From the NCBI GenBank assembly GCA_945952025.1, contig CAMFGW010000006.1, positions 52,486-116,485 on the forward strand: DNA of 64,000 nt, given 5' to 3'. Both the position numbers and the translations under genes were made by a program. Positions 29,382 to 38,677 of this stretch are shown here, one piece after another. The notes under the pieces were generated by a model. The model made no database searches, was not told where the DNA came from, and saw nothing but the letters and a program-made list of their open reading frames with translations. This DNA comes from an uncultured Paracoccaceae bacterium (GTDB lineage: Bacteria > Pseudomonadota > Alphaproteobacteria > Rhodobacterales > Rhodobacteraceae). Position 1 is the stretch's first letter, and each line of letters opens with the position of its first letter.

Positions 29382-30701
29382 TCAAGGTAGCACCGCAAAA
29401 CCGAAGCTTGCAAAGTCGCGCGCGTAGGCCTTGCGCACCAGGGCCTGCGCCGCGTCGGACTGCGCTTCGGGCGGCGGGGGGGGCGAAGCCCCCTCGTCCG
29501 GTGCCTCGCCACGCCGCAGGACGCGGTCGGGCACAAGGAAGGCGGCGCGGGCCTGCAGAAGGCTCGTCTGGCTGGCCCAGTCGGGCGGTGGTCGCAGGGG
29601 CGTCTGGCCTGACAGCGTCGCACGCAGGAAGGCAAGGAAGCGCAGGAAGGCAGCGCCGCGCCCGGTCTCGACCGCCAGATCCTCGCCCCCCATGTCGGCC
29701 AGCCGCGCCACCAGCGCCCGCCGTTCCGGGTCCGCGTCCCCGTCCAGCATCAGGCGCGCGAACGCCCCCCATGCCCGGGGCAGCGGATGGTCGATCAGCG
29801 TCAGGCTGCGAAACCCGGGGTTGTCGCGCATCCAGACCCTGAGGTCGGCCTGCGTCAGCCCGCTTTCGGTCGCGCCCTGCCCAGCCAGATGGGCCCTGAG
29901 CCCCCGATCCTCGACCCCCGGGATCGGCATGTAGATCAGCCGCGCCCCGGCCACCGTGACGAAGCTGCGCACCCCCGGCCCCCGGTCGGGCTCGAAACTC
30001 GGCAGATGACCAAGCCGGAAGGCATCGAGCCGCGCGACCGTTCGGGCCAGTTCGGCTGGATTAGACACTTTTTCGGACGAGGGTTCGGGGTTCTGCGGCA
30101 CCGTCCGCCGCATGGGCGCCGCCTCGCCCCCGACGCCCAGGAAGCGCAGAAGGCCGGTCAGCACCGCTGCATCGCCCAGATCGTCATAGGACACCGGAAA
30201 GGCCGTCTGGCCCGTGACCTGAAGGGCCCGCGCGACATGGGTGTGAAAGGCCGCGTGCTCCTCGAGATAGGCCAGGAAATCGGCGCCGTCGAACCGCACC
30301 CGCGCCGTCTTGCGGTCGGCCCCCTTGAGCCGCCACTGCTTCGTTTCCCGCGCGATCTGCAGGCTCAGGTAACTGTCCAGCGGATTGCGGCCCAGGACGA
30401 TCTTGGCGCAGCGCGGATCGGCAAGCAGCGGTTCCAGCACGCGGGGGTCGTGGTCGGGAAAGTAGCGAAAGCCGTTCAGGCCGGGCGCATCCCGCAGCCG
30501 GGCCAGCAGCGCCTGCGGATCGGCATCGCGGTCGGACTGGGTCAGGCCGAACAGCTCTGCCCGGTCGGGATAGGCCAGGAAGACCGGGTTGAACGCCTCG
30601 CCATGGCAGGTCAGCCCGGGGGCGGCATTCAGGCTCTCTTCCAGGAAGTTCGAGCCGGTGCGCATGGCGCCCAGGATGACGAAAAGGTCGAAGGCCCCCA
30701 T
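29382..30701 (-). CDS. PAPS-dependent sulfotransferase family protein
   Basis: The 439-residue product starts with the PAPS 5'-phosphosulfate loop (ILGAMRTGSNFLEESL) and has the 3'-phosphate motif KIVLGRNPLDSYLS at about residues 100-113, as in bacterial Stf0/NodH-like sulfotransferases. A second half of about 200 residues (from GARLIYMPIPGVEDRG) is less familiar and contains further FRSLTLIDHPLPRAWGAFARL segments, perhaps a second, degenerate sulfotransferase-like domain. No signal peptide, so it would act in the cytoplasm on a glycan or lipid acceptor. It is 4 bp downstream of the GT14-like gene. CysQ in the same block could remove the PAP by-product. Confidence 0.8.
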   Translation of the reverse strand: MGAFDLFVILGAMRTGSNFLEESLNAAPGLTCHGEAFNPVFLAYPDRAELFGLTQSDRDADPQALLARLRDAPGLNGFRYFPDHDPRVLEPLLADPRCAKIVLGRNPLDSYLSLQIARETKQWRLKGADRKTARVRFDGADFLAYLEEHAAFHTHVARALQVTGQTAFPVSYDDLGDAAVLTGLLRFLGVGGEAAPMRRTVPQNPEPSSEKVSNPAELARTVARLDAFRLGHLPSFEPDRGPGVRSFVTVAGARLIYMPIPGVEDRGLRAHLAGQGATESGLTQADLRVWMRDNPGFRSLTLIDHPLPRAWGAFARLMLDGDADPERRALVARLADMGGEDLAVETGRGAAFLRFLAFLRATLSGQTPLRPPPDWASQTSLLQARAAFLVPDRVLRRGEAPDEGASPPPPPEAQSDAAQALVRKAYARDFASFGFAVLP

Positions 30702-30705
30702 CAGC

Positions 30706-32397
30706 TCAGCGCACCAGGTAGGGCCGCGCGCGCGGCCGTTCGGACCCGCCGCCGTCGCGGACGACCGGGAAGTCGCCGGTCAGCACCGGTTGCATCCCCT
30801 GATTCTTCAACTCCTGCAGGAACTGGCCGAACCCGGCGAGCGAGCGAAGCCGCGGCGCCTCGGTCAGCCGGCGGGGCGCGCGCGGCACGATCTCGTCAAG
30901 GATCGCCTGCAGGTTCTCGACCGGATGGTCCAGAAAGCCCGCGACGGTCCAGATCCGCACCCGCGCCTTCACGTCCGGCCCCCGCCAGATCGCCAGCTGC
31001 GCCGCCTCGGCCCGTTGCAGGCGCGCGGCCTCGGCCCGGACATCGGCGAATTCGGCGCCCAAATGGAAAAGCCGCACGGCCCAGGCGCCCGAAATGACCG
31101 ACACCTGCGCCTGCGCGTCGCCGGCGATGAAGGGCAGGATGCGGTCCTGATCGTCGGGCCCGAACTGGAAGATCTGCCGGTCGCCCCGCGTGGCCCAAAG
31201 AAGGTTCGTCAGGAACGCGCGCGGATTATAGTCGCGGAAGGCCGCGGACGAGGGCAGCGCGCCGTTGAAAACAGGCTCTGATCCGGCGAAATCGGCCTGG
31301 TCCGGCGCAAAGAGGTGCCCATGCACCCGCGCCCCGGCGGCCTTGGTCAGCCAGGCATCGAACCCCTCGAACAGGTCGTCGAACCCGTGCAGCAGCGAAT
31401 AGGGCGCGGCGGTCCGGCCGATGTCGCCGTCCCGCGCCGGAAAGCGGCTCTGCATGACCAGGCCGGGGCGACCGTAGGCCTGACGTTCGGCGGCCTTGGC
31501 GAAGAGACGGTCGATCTTCGCCGGCTGCGGCTCGGACCGGGGCAGGGCGGCCGGCGGGCCGAGAAAGGTCTGGTAAAGCCGCTCGGCCCGGGGCCAGATC
31601 TTGCGGGCGACAAAACAGTCCGACCGGCGCAGAAGCTGCAGATGGTCATCATAGAAGGAATGCGGCCGCCCGTGCAGGTCGAACTTCGACAGCGTCAGCG
31701 TCCGGCTGTCGATCCGGGTCGAATGGCGCCGCGCAAGGGTCTGGAAGTAGCTCTCGTCCGGGATCCAGACCCGCGAGAAATAGCGGTCGAAGGCCGCGCG
31801 CCGTGGCTCGTTCAGGATGGCCCCCAGCGTCGCGCGCGTCAGGCACCACCATTGCGAGCCGAGGTGCGGCACGATGCCCTCTGGCCAGTGCCGGCGCATC
31901 CCGAGCCGGCGTTGCAGCCGCACATAAGCGTCGAAAAGCGCCCGCTGCCGCCGCCAGGCGAAGGGGAAGCGGAGCGTGAAACGCTCCATCGCCAGGCCGC
32001 CGACGATCCAGGGCGTATCGCCGACCGCGACGCTTTCGATGAAGTCGGTGTCCTGCCGTTCGGCCAGGTAGGCGCGCAGCTCCGCGAGCGGTCGAAGCGG
32101 CAGGCAGGAGCCCGAGGCGAGGAAGACGTGGCCCACCCCGGGCTCGTCCCGCAGCATCACCTCGGCCGCCGCGAGCGTCGCCGAGACCAGCCCGAACGTG
32201 CCCCATTCGCCGCGATGGCGGGGGGCGAACCGGACCTTCGGCAGGTCGGCGAGCGCCTCCCGGAACGCGCCAGCCTCCGCCTCGGCCACCCGCGCGTCAA
32301 GGTGGATGACGACGGGCGCGCCCCCTTCGGCCCAATGGCGCGCGACCTGGGCCGCCCGGTCCAGATGCGTGTGGCAAAGAAGAATGAAGCCGACCAT
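30706..32397 (-). CDS. GT14-like (beta-1,6-N-acetylglucosaminyltransferase-type) glycosyltransferase
   Basis: The first 270 residues of this 563-residue protein match the core-2/I-branching enzyme pattern: GFILLCHTHLDRAAQVARHW, VVIHLDARV, FLASGSCLPLRPLAEL, LGSQWWCLTRATL and IPDESYFQTL. The remaining 290 residues form a separate domain (PYSLLHGFDDLFEGFDAWL onward) of unknown function that accompanies this enzyme type in Rhodobacterales as far as I recall. It lacks a membrane anchor, so it probably acts on lipid-linked or nucleotide-activated glycans in the cytoplasm. It is separated by 4 bp from both neighbours. Confidence 0.82.
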   Translation of the reverse strand: MVGFILLCHTHLDRAAQVARHWAEGGAPVVIHLDARVAEAEAGAFREALADLPKVRFAPRHRGEWGTFGLVSATLAAAEVMLRDEPGVGHVFLASGSCLPLRPLAELRAYLAERQDTDFIESVAVGDTPWIVGGLAMERFTLRFPFAWRRQRALFDAYVRLQRRLGMRRHWPEGIVPHLGSQWWCLTRATLGAILNEPRRAAFDRYFSRVWIPDESYFQTLARRHSTRIDSRTLTLSKFDLHGRPHSFYDDHLQLLRRSDCFVARKIWPRAERLYQTFLGPPAALPRSEPQPAKIDRLFAKAAERQAYGRPGLVMQSRFPARDGDIGRTAAPYSLLHGFDDLFEGFDAWLTKAAGARVHGHLFAPDQADFAGSEPVFNGALPSSAAFRDYNPRAFLTNLLWATRGDRQIFQFGPDDQDRILPFIAGDAQAQVSVISGAWAVRLFHLGAEFADVRAEAARLQRAEAAQLAIWRGPDVKARVRIWTVAGFLDHPVENLQAILDEIVPRAPRRLTEAPRLRSLAGFGQFLQELKNQGMQPVLTGDFPVVRDGGGSERPRARPYLVR

Positions 32398-32400
32398 CGC

Positions 32401-33411
32401 CTAGGCCCAACTGCCAGAGGACATCAGTCCAAGGATTTCGAGCTGGCGCCAGTTCAGGTAGCTTTCGCTCCACCGGCACCAGAGGTCGGTGCGTTCGGGA
32501 TGCGCCTCGGCATAGGCGCGATATTCCTGGCTGTCGGCGAAATGTTCGGCGCGCGTCAGCTCTTCGGCGACCTTTTCGGGGAAGATCGACAGGAATTTCG
32601 CATGCAGAAGGCAACCCGCGATGCGCTCGCCCCCCGTGGTGTCGTAGGTCAGGTTCAGCTTGCGGGGCAGCGCCATGTGGGTCGAATGGACGTAGACCCC
32701 GCGCCGCAGCCATTTCACCAGCGGGATCTTGTTGAGCGACGGCGCCTGCTGGGGACGGTCGGGGAAGAAGACCCGCGCGCGCGGGCCACCCTGGATCCAG
32801 AGGTTGCCGTACAGGGGATTGCGCGACAGGACGTAGTTGCCGCTGTCGAAATGGCTCGCGATCTCGAACGGGTTCTGGCCTTCGTGGTAGGTCTGCCCGC
32901 CGACCGGGCCCTTGGGATACATGTCCAGAAGCATGGCGGGAAAGGACCGCGCGCCACCGGCATCCAGCCAGTCGGTCAGCGCGTCGATCGGGCGGCTGTC
33001 GCAGAAGGGATAGACCAGGAATTCGTCGGCATCGACGGTCAGCACCCAGCGGTCGTGGCAATGGCGCGACAGGATGGCGTTGATCCAGTCCATGCCGAAG
33101 CGCGAGGCGGCATAGCTGCCCCGCGCCCGCCAGAGCGACACGTCGGGCTGTGCGGCCAGATAGTCGCCGGTTCCGTCGTCAGAGCCATTGTCGATGAAGA
33201 GGAAGTGCCCGATCCCCATCTTCCTGTAATAGCTCAGGAAATAGGGCAGCCTGAGCCGTTCGTTCCGCACGGTCGAGGCCAGAAGCACCCGCGCCGCATC
33301 CCGCCCTTCGGCGCGCATCACCACGGGTTCCAGCGCGCGCCCCTTGCGGATGGCGCGGGCACGGAGCCGCTGGCGGCGCAGACGCAGGCGGAATTTGTCC
33401 CATAGGTGCAC
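32401..33411 (-). CDS. GT2-type (Glyco_tranf_2_4) glycosyltransferase
   Basis: The 336-residue product belongs to the group typified by VRNERLRLPYFLSYYRKMGIGHFLFIDNGSDDGT, with the metal-binding motif in WVLTVDADEFLVYP. These enzymes resemble GT92/GT2 and are common in alphaproteobacterial capsule loci. A basic N-terminus (KFRLRLRRQRLRARAIRKGR) may contact the membrane surface. It lies between the GT4 and GT14-like genes with gaps of 30 and 3 bp. Confidence 0.85.
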   Translation of the reverse strand: MHLWDKFRLRLRRQRLRARAIRKGRALEPVVMRAEGRDAARVLLASTVRNERLRLPYFLSYYRKMGIGHFLFIDNGSDDGTGDYLAAQPDVSLWRARGSYAASRFGMDWINAILSRHCHDRWVLTVDADEFLVYPFCDSRPIDALTDWLDAGGARSFPAMLLDMYPKGPVGGQTYHEGQNPFEIASHFDSGNYVLSRNPLYGNLWIQGGPRARVFFPDRPQQAPSLNKIPLVKWLRRGVYVHSTHMALPRKLNLTYDTTGGERIAGCLLHAKFLSIFPEKVAEELTRAEHFADSQEYRAYAEAHPERTDLWCRWSESYLNWRQLEILGLMSSGSWA

Positions 33412-33441
33412 CGAAGTCTCCGGCTCGACGGTCGTGTCAGG

Positions 33442-34620
33442 CTAGTTCAGATGACTTAACACCACGTTGAAATGGTCTGTCCAGTCGCCGAGCCGGGGCG
33501 GGGGCTTTCGCTGGGGCGCGTGTGCCGTCGCGGCCCGGATCGCGGCTGCCCAAAGCGCGGGATCGCCGGGGGGCAGATAGGTCGGCCAGTCGCCCAGAAC
33601 CTCGCGCGTGACGGGCAGGTCGGCCGCAAGGACGGGTGTGCCAAGGGCCGCCGCTTCGGCGGCTGGCAGGCCAAATCCCTCGGCCCGGCTTGGCGCCAGA
33701 TGGGCGCGCGCACCCTGCAACAGGGCGGCGATGGCCGCGTCGCTCAATGTGGCGTCCTCCAGGATCGCGGTGCCCCGCAGGGGGTGGCGATCAAGGCGCG
33801 ACAGGACCTCTGGCCGCTCCCACCCCCGCCGCCCGGCAAGGATCAGGCGCGGCGGATCCTCCGCCAGCCGGTCCCAGACATCAAGGAGAAGCGACAGGTC
33901 CTTTCGCGGCTCGATCGTGCCGATTGCGGTGAAATAGACACTGTTTTCGGCAAGCCGGGGCGGCAACGCCCCCCGGTCCGGTGCTGCGGGCTCGACGCCA
34001 AGCGGGCAGGCGGCGACCCGGCCCGTCACCCCCCGCACCCGGACCTCGGCCGCCACGACCGCGCTCGGCGTCAGGATCAGGTCGGCGTGGGCCGCGGCGG
34101 CCGCGAAGCCCCTGGCAAACCGCGCAGGCGCGCCCGGACCGTTCCAGTCCGCGGGCGTCGACAGGGGAATGAGGTCGTGCAGGAACACGATCCTTTGGGC
34201 CCCCTGCACGCCAAGCGCCGACAGAAGCCCCGCCGACAGGTTCTCATGCCCGACCGAACACCAGATGGCGCCGGGCTGGCGCGCAACGGTGGCAACCAGC
34301 GCGCGTTCGGTCAGCAGCGGCCCGGCCTGGTCAGCGAAGGCCGCCAGAAGTGCCGGCTGACGCATCCCCCGCGCCATCACCCGCCCGCGCCAGCCGACCG
34401 GCGCGGGCGCATGCTCGAGCGCCCCAAGGATCGTGCGCGCCGCATCCCGCCCGCCGATCCGCCAGCCGAAGGCGGTGCGGCAGACGGGGGCGAAGGACCG
34501 CTCCTCGGCCAGCCAGAAGCGAAGCCAGGCGCGCTCGACCCGGTCGATGCCGGTCAGGGGGCCGGAAAGCCCACGCCGGATCAGCCGCGTGATGTCCAGA
34601 AAGACCGCCTCAGCGGTCAT
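33442..34620 (-). CDS. GT4 family glycosyltransferase
   Basis: The 392-residue GT-B enzyme shows the GT4 signatures: YFTAIGTIEPRKDLSLLLDVW before the C-terminal Rossmann domain and the E-x7-E motif in AEGFGLPAAEAAALGTPVLAADLPVTREV. Its start overlaps the galE 3' end by 11 nt. A retaining transfer from an activated sugar to a growing surface glycan is expected; donor and acceptor are unknown. Confidence 0.87.
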   Translation of the reverse strand: MTAEAVFLDITRLIRRGLSGPLTGIDRVERAWLRFWLAEERSFAPVCRTAFGWRIGGRDAARTILGALEHAPAPVGWRGRVMARGMRQPALLAAFADQAGPLLTERALVATVARQPGAIWCSVGHENLSAGLLSALGVQGAQRIVFLHDLIPLSTPADWNGPGAPARFARGFAAAAAHADLILTPSAVVAAEVRVRGVTGRVAACPLGVEPAAPDRGALPPRLAENSVYFTAIGTIEPRKDLSLLLDVWDRLAEDPPRLILAGRRGWERPEVLSRLDRHPLRGTAILEDATLSDAAIAALLQGARAHLAPSRAEGFGLPAAEAAALGTPVLAADLPVTREVLGDWPTYLPPGDPALWAAAIRAATAHAPQRKPPPRLGDWTDHFNVVLSHLN

Positions 34621-35605
34621 AATGGCCGGTCTGATGCCAGCGCCAGGCGTCGGCGATCATATGCTCCATGGTCGAACGCGCGGGCGCCCAGCCAAGCTCG
34701 CGCGCGGCCTTGTCGGACCCGCACACCAGCGTCACCGCATCGCCCGCCCGGCGCGGACCGTAGGTCACCGGCACCTCGCGGTTGGTCACAAGGCGGGACT
34801 GGTCGATGACCTCGCGCACCGAAAAACCGCTGCCGGTCCCCAGGCAATAGACGGCAGGCGCGCCACCCCCCAAGAGGCGCTTCAGGCCCAGCACGTGCGC
34901 ATCGACCAGGTCCATCACATGCACATAGTCGCGCACGCAGGTGCCGTCGCGCGTGGGATAATCGGTGCCAAAGACCGTGAGCGCAGGCCGCTTTCCCGCC
35001 ACCGCATCCAGCATCAGCGGCACCAGGTGCGTTTCCGGCTGATGGAACTCGCCCACCTGCGCCTCGGGGTCGGCGCCCGCCACGTTGAAATAGCGGAAGA
35101 TGACCGGGCGCAGGCCATGCGAGGCGGCGAAATCGGCCAGCATCTGCTCGATCGCCAGCTTCGACTTGCCATAGGCGTTGATCGGGTGCTGGGCCGTCTC
35201 TTCGGTCAGGATGACGCCATCCTGATCGCCATAGGTGGCACAGGTCGAGGAAAAGACGAAGTCGAGGCACCCGGCCGCGACCGCGGCCTCGACCAGCGTG
35301 ACCGCCGACAGGATGTTGCCGCGCCAGTAACGCCCCGGATCGCGCATCGAATCGCCGACAAGCGACAGGGCCGCGAAATGCATGACCGCCTGCGGCTTCC
35401 AGCGGGCAAAGACCTCATCCAGCCGCGCGCGGTCGCTCAGGTCGCCCTGTTCAAACGGGCCGAACTGCACCGCATCGCGCCAGCCGGTCGACAGGTTGTC
35501 GAAGGTCACAGGCTGATAGCCCGCCCGCGCCAGCGCCTTGCAGGCGTGCGAGCCGATATAGCCCGCGCCCCCGGTGACAAGGACGGTCCCGAGCGGCGCC
35601 GACAT
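34610..35605 (-). CDS. galE: UDP-glucose 4-epimerase
   Basis: The 331-residue SDR enzyme interconverts UDP-glucose and UDP-galactose. The NAD motif is TGGAGYIGSHACKAL, the catalytic region includes FSSTCATYGD and YGKSK, and downstream RYFNVAGADPE and RDYVHVMDLVDAH are typical. It follows galU by 3 bp, so UDP-glucose synthesis and epimerisation are coupled. Confidence 0.95.
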   Translation of the reverse strand: MSAPLGTVLVTGGAGYIGSHACKALARAGYQPVTFDNLSTGWRDAVQFGPFEQGDLSDRARLDEVFARWKPQAVMHFAALSLVGDSMRDPGRYWRGNILSAVTLVEAAVAAGCLDFVFSSTCATYGDQDGVILTEETAQHPINAYGKSKLAIEQMLADFAASHGLRPVIFRYFNVAGADPEAQVGEFHQPETHLVPLMLDAVAGKRPALTVFGTDYPTRDGTCVRDYVHVMDLVDAHVLGLKRLLGGGAPAVYCLGTGSGFSVREVIDQSRLVTNREVPVTYGPRRAGDAVTLVCGSDKAARELGWAPARSTMEHMIADAWRWHQTGHYDR

Positions 35606-35608
35606 GCC

Positions 35609-36505
35609 CTATTCGGCCGCCTTGCGCATGGCCGACAGCTCGCCCAGGAACTGGTCGAACTCGTCGCGCAGCTCAGGCCGGGCCAGGCCGAAGGCCACGG
35701 TCGCCTGCAGGAAACCAGCCTTCGAGCCGCAGTCGAACCGCTGCCCCCGGAACCGGTAGCCATAGACGTTGTTCGAGGTCCGGATTTCCTGCGCGATGGC
35801 ATCGGTCAGCTGGATCTCGCCCCCCGCGCCCTGCTGCTTGGCGTCGAGGTTCGACAGAACCTCGGGCGACAGGATGTAGCGCCCGATCACCGCCAGGTTC
35901 GACGGCGCCTGCCCGGCCTTCGGCTTTTCGACCATGCCCTTCACCGACACGAGCGCGCCCATGTCCTCGCGCACGTCCAGGACGCCGTAGGACGAGGCCT
36001 TTTCGTAGGGCACTTCCATCGCCGCGACCATGTTGCCGCCGGTTTCGGCATAGGCCTCGATCATCTGTTGCAGGCACGGTTTTTCCGCCGCGATCACGTC
36101 GTCGGGCAGAAGGACCGCGAAGGGCTCGTCGGCAATCAGGCGGCTCGCGCACCAGACCGCATGGCCAAGGCCCAGCGCCTTGTGCTGGCGGACATAGGCG
36201 ATGGCGCCCGAATCCATGTTGGTGGCGCGCAGGACGTTCAGCAGGTCGGTCTTGCCGGCGCGCTCGAGGTTGGCCTCAAGCTCGTGCGCATGGTCGAAAT
36301 AATCCTCGAGCGCACCCTTGCCGCGCGAGGTCACGAAGATGAACTCCTCGATCCCCGCCGCGCGCGCCTCGTCGATCGCATACTGGATCAGCGGCCGGTC
36401 CACGAGCGTCATGATCTCTTTCGGGATCGACTTGGTGGCGGGCAGGAAGCGTGTGCCCATGCCTGCGACCGGGAAAATGGCTTTTGTAACCTTGCGCTTG
36501 GTCAT
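35609..36505 (-). CDS. galU: UTP-glucose-1-phosphate uridylyltransferase
   Basis: The 298-residue GalU makes UDP-glucose for surface polysaccharides. The N-terminal nucleotide motif is FPVAGMGTRFLPATKSIPKEI, and VEKP, LGRY-like IGRYILSPEV and GEIQLTDAI are in order. The ATG at 36505 begins MTKRKVTKAIFPVAG; the longer frame upstream would start within the glycosyltransferase gene. Only 34 bp separate it from that gene. Confidence 0.96.
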   Translation of the reverse strand: MTKRKVTKAIFPVAGMGTRFLPATKSIPKEIMTLVDRPLIQYAIDEARAAGIEEFIFVTSRGKGALEDYFDHAHELEANLERAGKTDLLNVLRATNMDSGAIAYVRQHKALGLGHAVWCASRLIADEPFAVLLPDDVIAAEKPCLQQMIEAYAETGGNMVAAMEVPYEKASSYGVLDVREDMGALVSVKGMVEKPKAGQAPSNLAVIGRYILSPEVLSNLDAKQQGAGGEIQLTDAIAQEIRTSNNVYGYRFRGQRFDCGSKAGFLQATVAFGLARPELRDEFDQFLGELSAMRKAAE

Positions 36506-36539
36506 GCGGCACCTTTGAACTTGATCCGGGGGGTGGACC

Positions 36540-37880
36540 TTAATTGTTTCTAGGCCTCGGGCCCGTTCGGGGCAAGAGACAGCTCGGGGCGGCTGGGGGC
36601 GCGACGGTAGAAATGCGCAAATCCGCACAATCACGATTGCTCACCCCTCTTTGGCAATCATATGGCGACAGAGGGGCCTTATCCGGGAAACCGTCGGCGG
36701 TGCGCTCGACCTCGCGGGCGAGTCGTTTTGCGAAGGTCCAGAATCGGGCGGAAGGGTCGCTGCGGACGGATTTGCCGTATAGGCCGCCGGTGATTTCCCA
36801 GACCCCCGCGCCGGTAAAGCGGCGGCGCAGGCGGCGCGCGGTGGGCGACCAGAGGGCGAGGGTGACGACGGCCCCCGCCGCCACCTGCACCGCCGCCTTG
36901 GCCCGAAGCGCCCGCGCCCGCCAGGACCAGCCCGCGATGATCACGTGCGGCCCCTCCTGCGGGGCAAGGGGTGCAAAGGCGCCGGGCGCGTCAGGCAAAG
37001 CCTGAAACTCTGGCAGGTCCATCGCCAGCCCCTCGGCAAAGGCCTGCTCCCATCCGCCCAGAAGGCGCGCAGCCTCGGCCGCCGTCAGCCGTCCCGCCCG
37101 CCGGTGGCCCCCGACCTTGACCTCTTCGACCGCCCTGAGCCGGTCGCGCGCCGCTTCGACCGCCTGGCCGCCCCGGCGGAGCGTCACGGCGCTCGACCGT
37201 CCGATGGCGCCCAGATCGGCCGGCACCCTGTCCGCACGCCGGTAGGGCGCCGCCGCCTTGTCATGCCAGACCCGCGCCTCTGGCACGAAGGCAACCAGCG
37301 CGCCGGCACGCCCAAGCCGCAGGTTCAGCTCGGTTTCGTCCAGATAGTAGCTGAGCGCCGGATCGAACCCGCCCATCGCCAGAAGAAGGTCGCGGCGATA
37401 GGCGGCGTTCGTGCCCTTGACCTCGATGGCGCAATCGGGCGCCGACCGGTAAAGCCCCGGCGCCTCCGGCGCCGGCAGCGGCAGCAGCCGCAGCGCCCGG
37501 TTGACCGCACCCCCGGCCCATTGCAGCGAAATGCCGTTCGTTCCAAGGACCGTGCCCCCCGCCGCCGCCACCTCCGCGCGGGCAAAGGGGGCTGTCAGAT
37601 GCGACAGCCACAGAGGTTCGGGCACCGCATCATCGTCAAGGAAGGCCACGACCTGCCCGGCCGCGACAGACAGGCCCGCATTGCGCGCGGCCGCGATGTT
37701 CGGCCGGTCGAAGCCGAGCGTTCTGACCGGAAAGTCCGCCGCAACCGCCACCCCCGCCGCATCGCCCACCACCAGCACCTCACAGGCCGGATGGCGGACC
37801 TGCATCAGCCCTGTCAGGCACCGCCGCAGGGGGCCGGGCCGGCCCCGCGTCACGACGATGACCGTTACGGGCGGGCTCAT
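36540..37880 (-). CDS. GT2 family glycosyltransferase
   Basis: The 446-residue inverting GT-A enzyme opens with VTVIVVTRGRPGPLRRCL, has FLDDDAVPEPLWL as the metal and nucleotide site, and GGFDPALSYYLDETELNLRL near the acceptor region. Hydrophobic stretch AAVQVAAGAVVTLALW may be membrane-associated. The last 50 residues (after FPDKAPLSPY) are low-quality, cysteine- and proline-containing and lie over AT-richer DNA that looks like the galU upstream region, so the tail may be run-on sequence. Its start overlaps kdsB by 4 nt. Confidence 0.82.
   Translation of the reverse strand: MSPPVTVIVVTRGRPGPLRRCLTGLMQVRHPACEVLVVGDAAGVAVAADFPVRTLGFDRPNIAAARNAGLSVAAGQVVAFLDDDAVPEPLWLSHLTAPFARAEVAAAGGTVLGTNGISLQWAGGAVNRALRLLPLPAPEAPGLYRSAPDCAIEVKGTNAAYRRDLLLAMGGFDPALSYYLDETELNLRLGRAGALVAFVPEARVWHDKAAAPYRRADRVPADLGAIGRSSAVTLRRGGQAVEAARDRLRAVEEVKVGGHRRAGRLTAAEAARLLGGWEQAFAEGLAMDLPEFQALPDAPGAFAPLAPQEGPHVIIAGWSWRARALRAKAAVQVAAGAVVTLALWSPTARRLRRRFTGAGVWEITGGLYGKSVRSDPSARFWTFAKRLAREVERTADGFPDKAPLSPYDCQRGVSNRDCADLRISTVAPPAAPSCLLPRTGPRPRNN
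36659..36671. repeat. 13-bp element CATATGGCGACAG, copy 1 (upstream of galU)
   Basis: This 13-mer lies about 155 bp before the galU start, inside the 3' end of the glycosyltransferase gene, and is followed after 7 nt by TTATCC. The same 13-mer with TTATCC 8 nt later occurs upstream of smc. Possible shared regulatory site, unproven. Confidence 0.3.
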
Positions 37881-38677
37881 TTCATCCCCATCTCCGCCAT
37901 CATCGCCTCGATCTTGGCCACGTCAGAGGGGTTGTTCAGCTCCCAGAACTGGCGGCCGCGCGCCTCGACCTCGACGCAAAGGACCGGGCGCCCCTGTTCA
38001 AGGAAGCGCAACTGTTCAAGCCCCTCGAGCGTTTCAAGCGGACCGACCGGCCAGCGCACATAGTCGCGCAAGGCCTCGGGCCGGTAGGCATAGACGCCCA
38101 CATGGTGAAAGACCGGGGTCGGCGCCTCGGGCGGATAGTCGGCGCCGGTGTAGGGAACGACCTCTTTCGAGAAATAGAGCGCCCGGTTCCCCTGCCCGAA
38201 GACCGCCGTGGTGCCGCCGACGCGGCCCTGCCGGCGATCCTCGCGCAGGCTGGACAGCGTGCGGCCATCGGTGCGCAGGACTGGCGTCGCCACCTGCGCC
38301 TCGGGTGCTCCCTTCAGGCCCGCGATCAGCCCCTCGACGAACCAGGGCGGCGTCAGGGGCGCATCGCCCTGCAGGTTCACGACGATGTCATGCGCCCAGC
38401 CCAGGACCGCCTGCGCCTCGGCGCAGCGTTCGGTGCCGTTGCGGCAGGCCTCGGACGTCATCACCACCTCGGCCCCGAAGCCCGCCGCATGGTCGCGGAT
38501 GCGCGCATCGTCGGTCGCAATGACCACCCGGTCGACGCCCGCGACCTCGCGCGCGGCTTCCCAGCTGCGGCGGATGAGCGAGCGGGCCACACCGTCCGCG
38601 CCGGTCAGCTCGACAAGCGGTTTTCCCGGATAGCGGGTCGAGGCGTAGCGGGCGGGAATGACGATCAGAACAGACAC
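37877..38677 (-). CDS. kdsB: 3-deoxy-manno-octulosonate cytidylyltransferase
   Basis: The 266-residue enzyme activates Kdo to CMP-Kdo for LPS core or capsule. The N-terminus IPARYASTRYPGKPL is the nucleotidyltransferase signature, followed by VVNLQGDAPL and YFSKEVVPY. It starts with GTG at 38677, whose first base is the last base of the cysQ TAG stop. NLQGDAPL instead of the commoner NVQGDEP is a small deviation. A kdsB inside a glycosyltransferase block suggests Kdo in the locus product, or simply the only genomic copy. Confidence 0.93.
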   Translation of the reverse strand: MSVLIVIPARYASTRYPGKPLVELTGADGVARSLIRRSWEAAREVAGVDRVVIATDDARIRDHAAGFGAEVVMTSEACRNGTERCAEAQAVLGWAHDIVVNLQGDAPLTPPWFVEGLIAGLKGAPEAQVATPVLRTDGRTLSSLREDRRQGRVGGTTAVFGQGNRALYFSKEVVPYTGADYPPEAPTPVFHHVGVYAYRPEALRDYVRWPVGPLETLEGLEQLRFLEQGRPVLCVEVEARGRQFWELNNPSDVAKIEAMMAEMGMK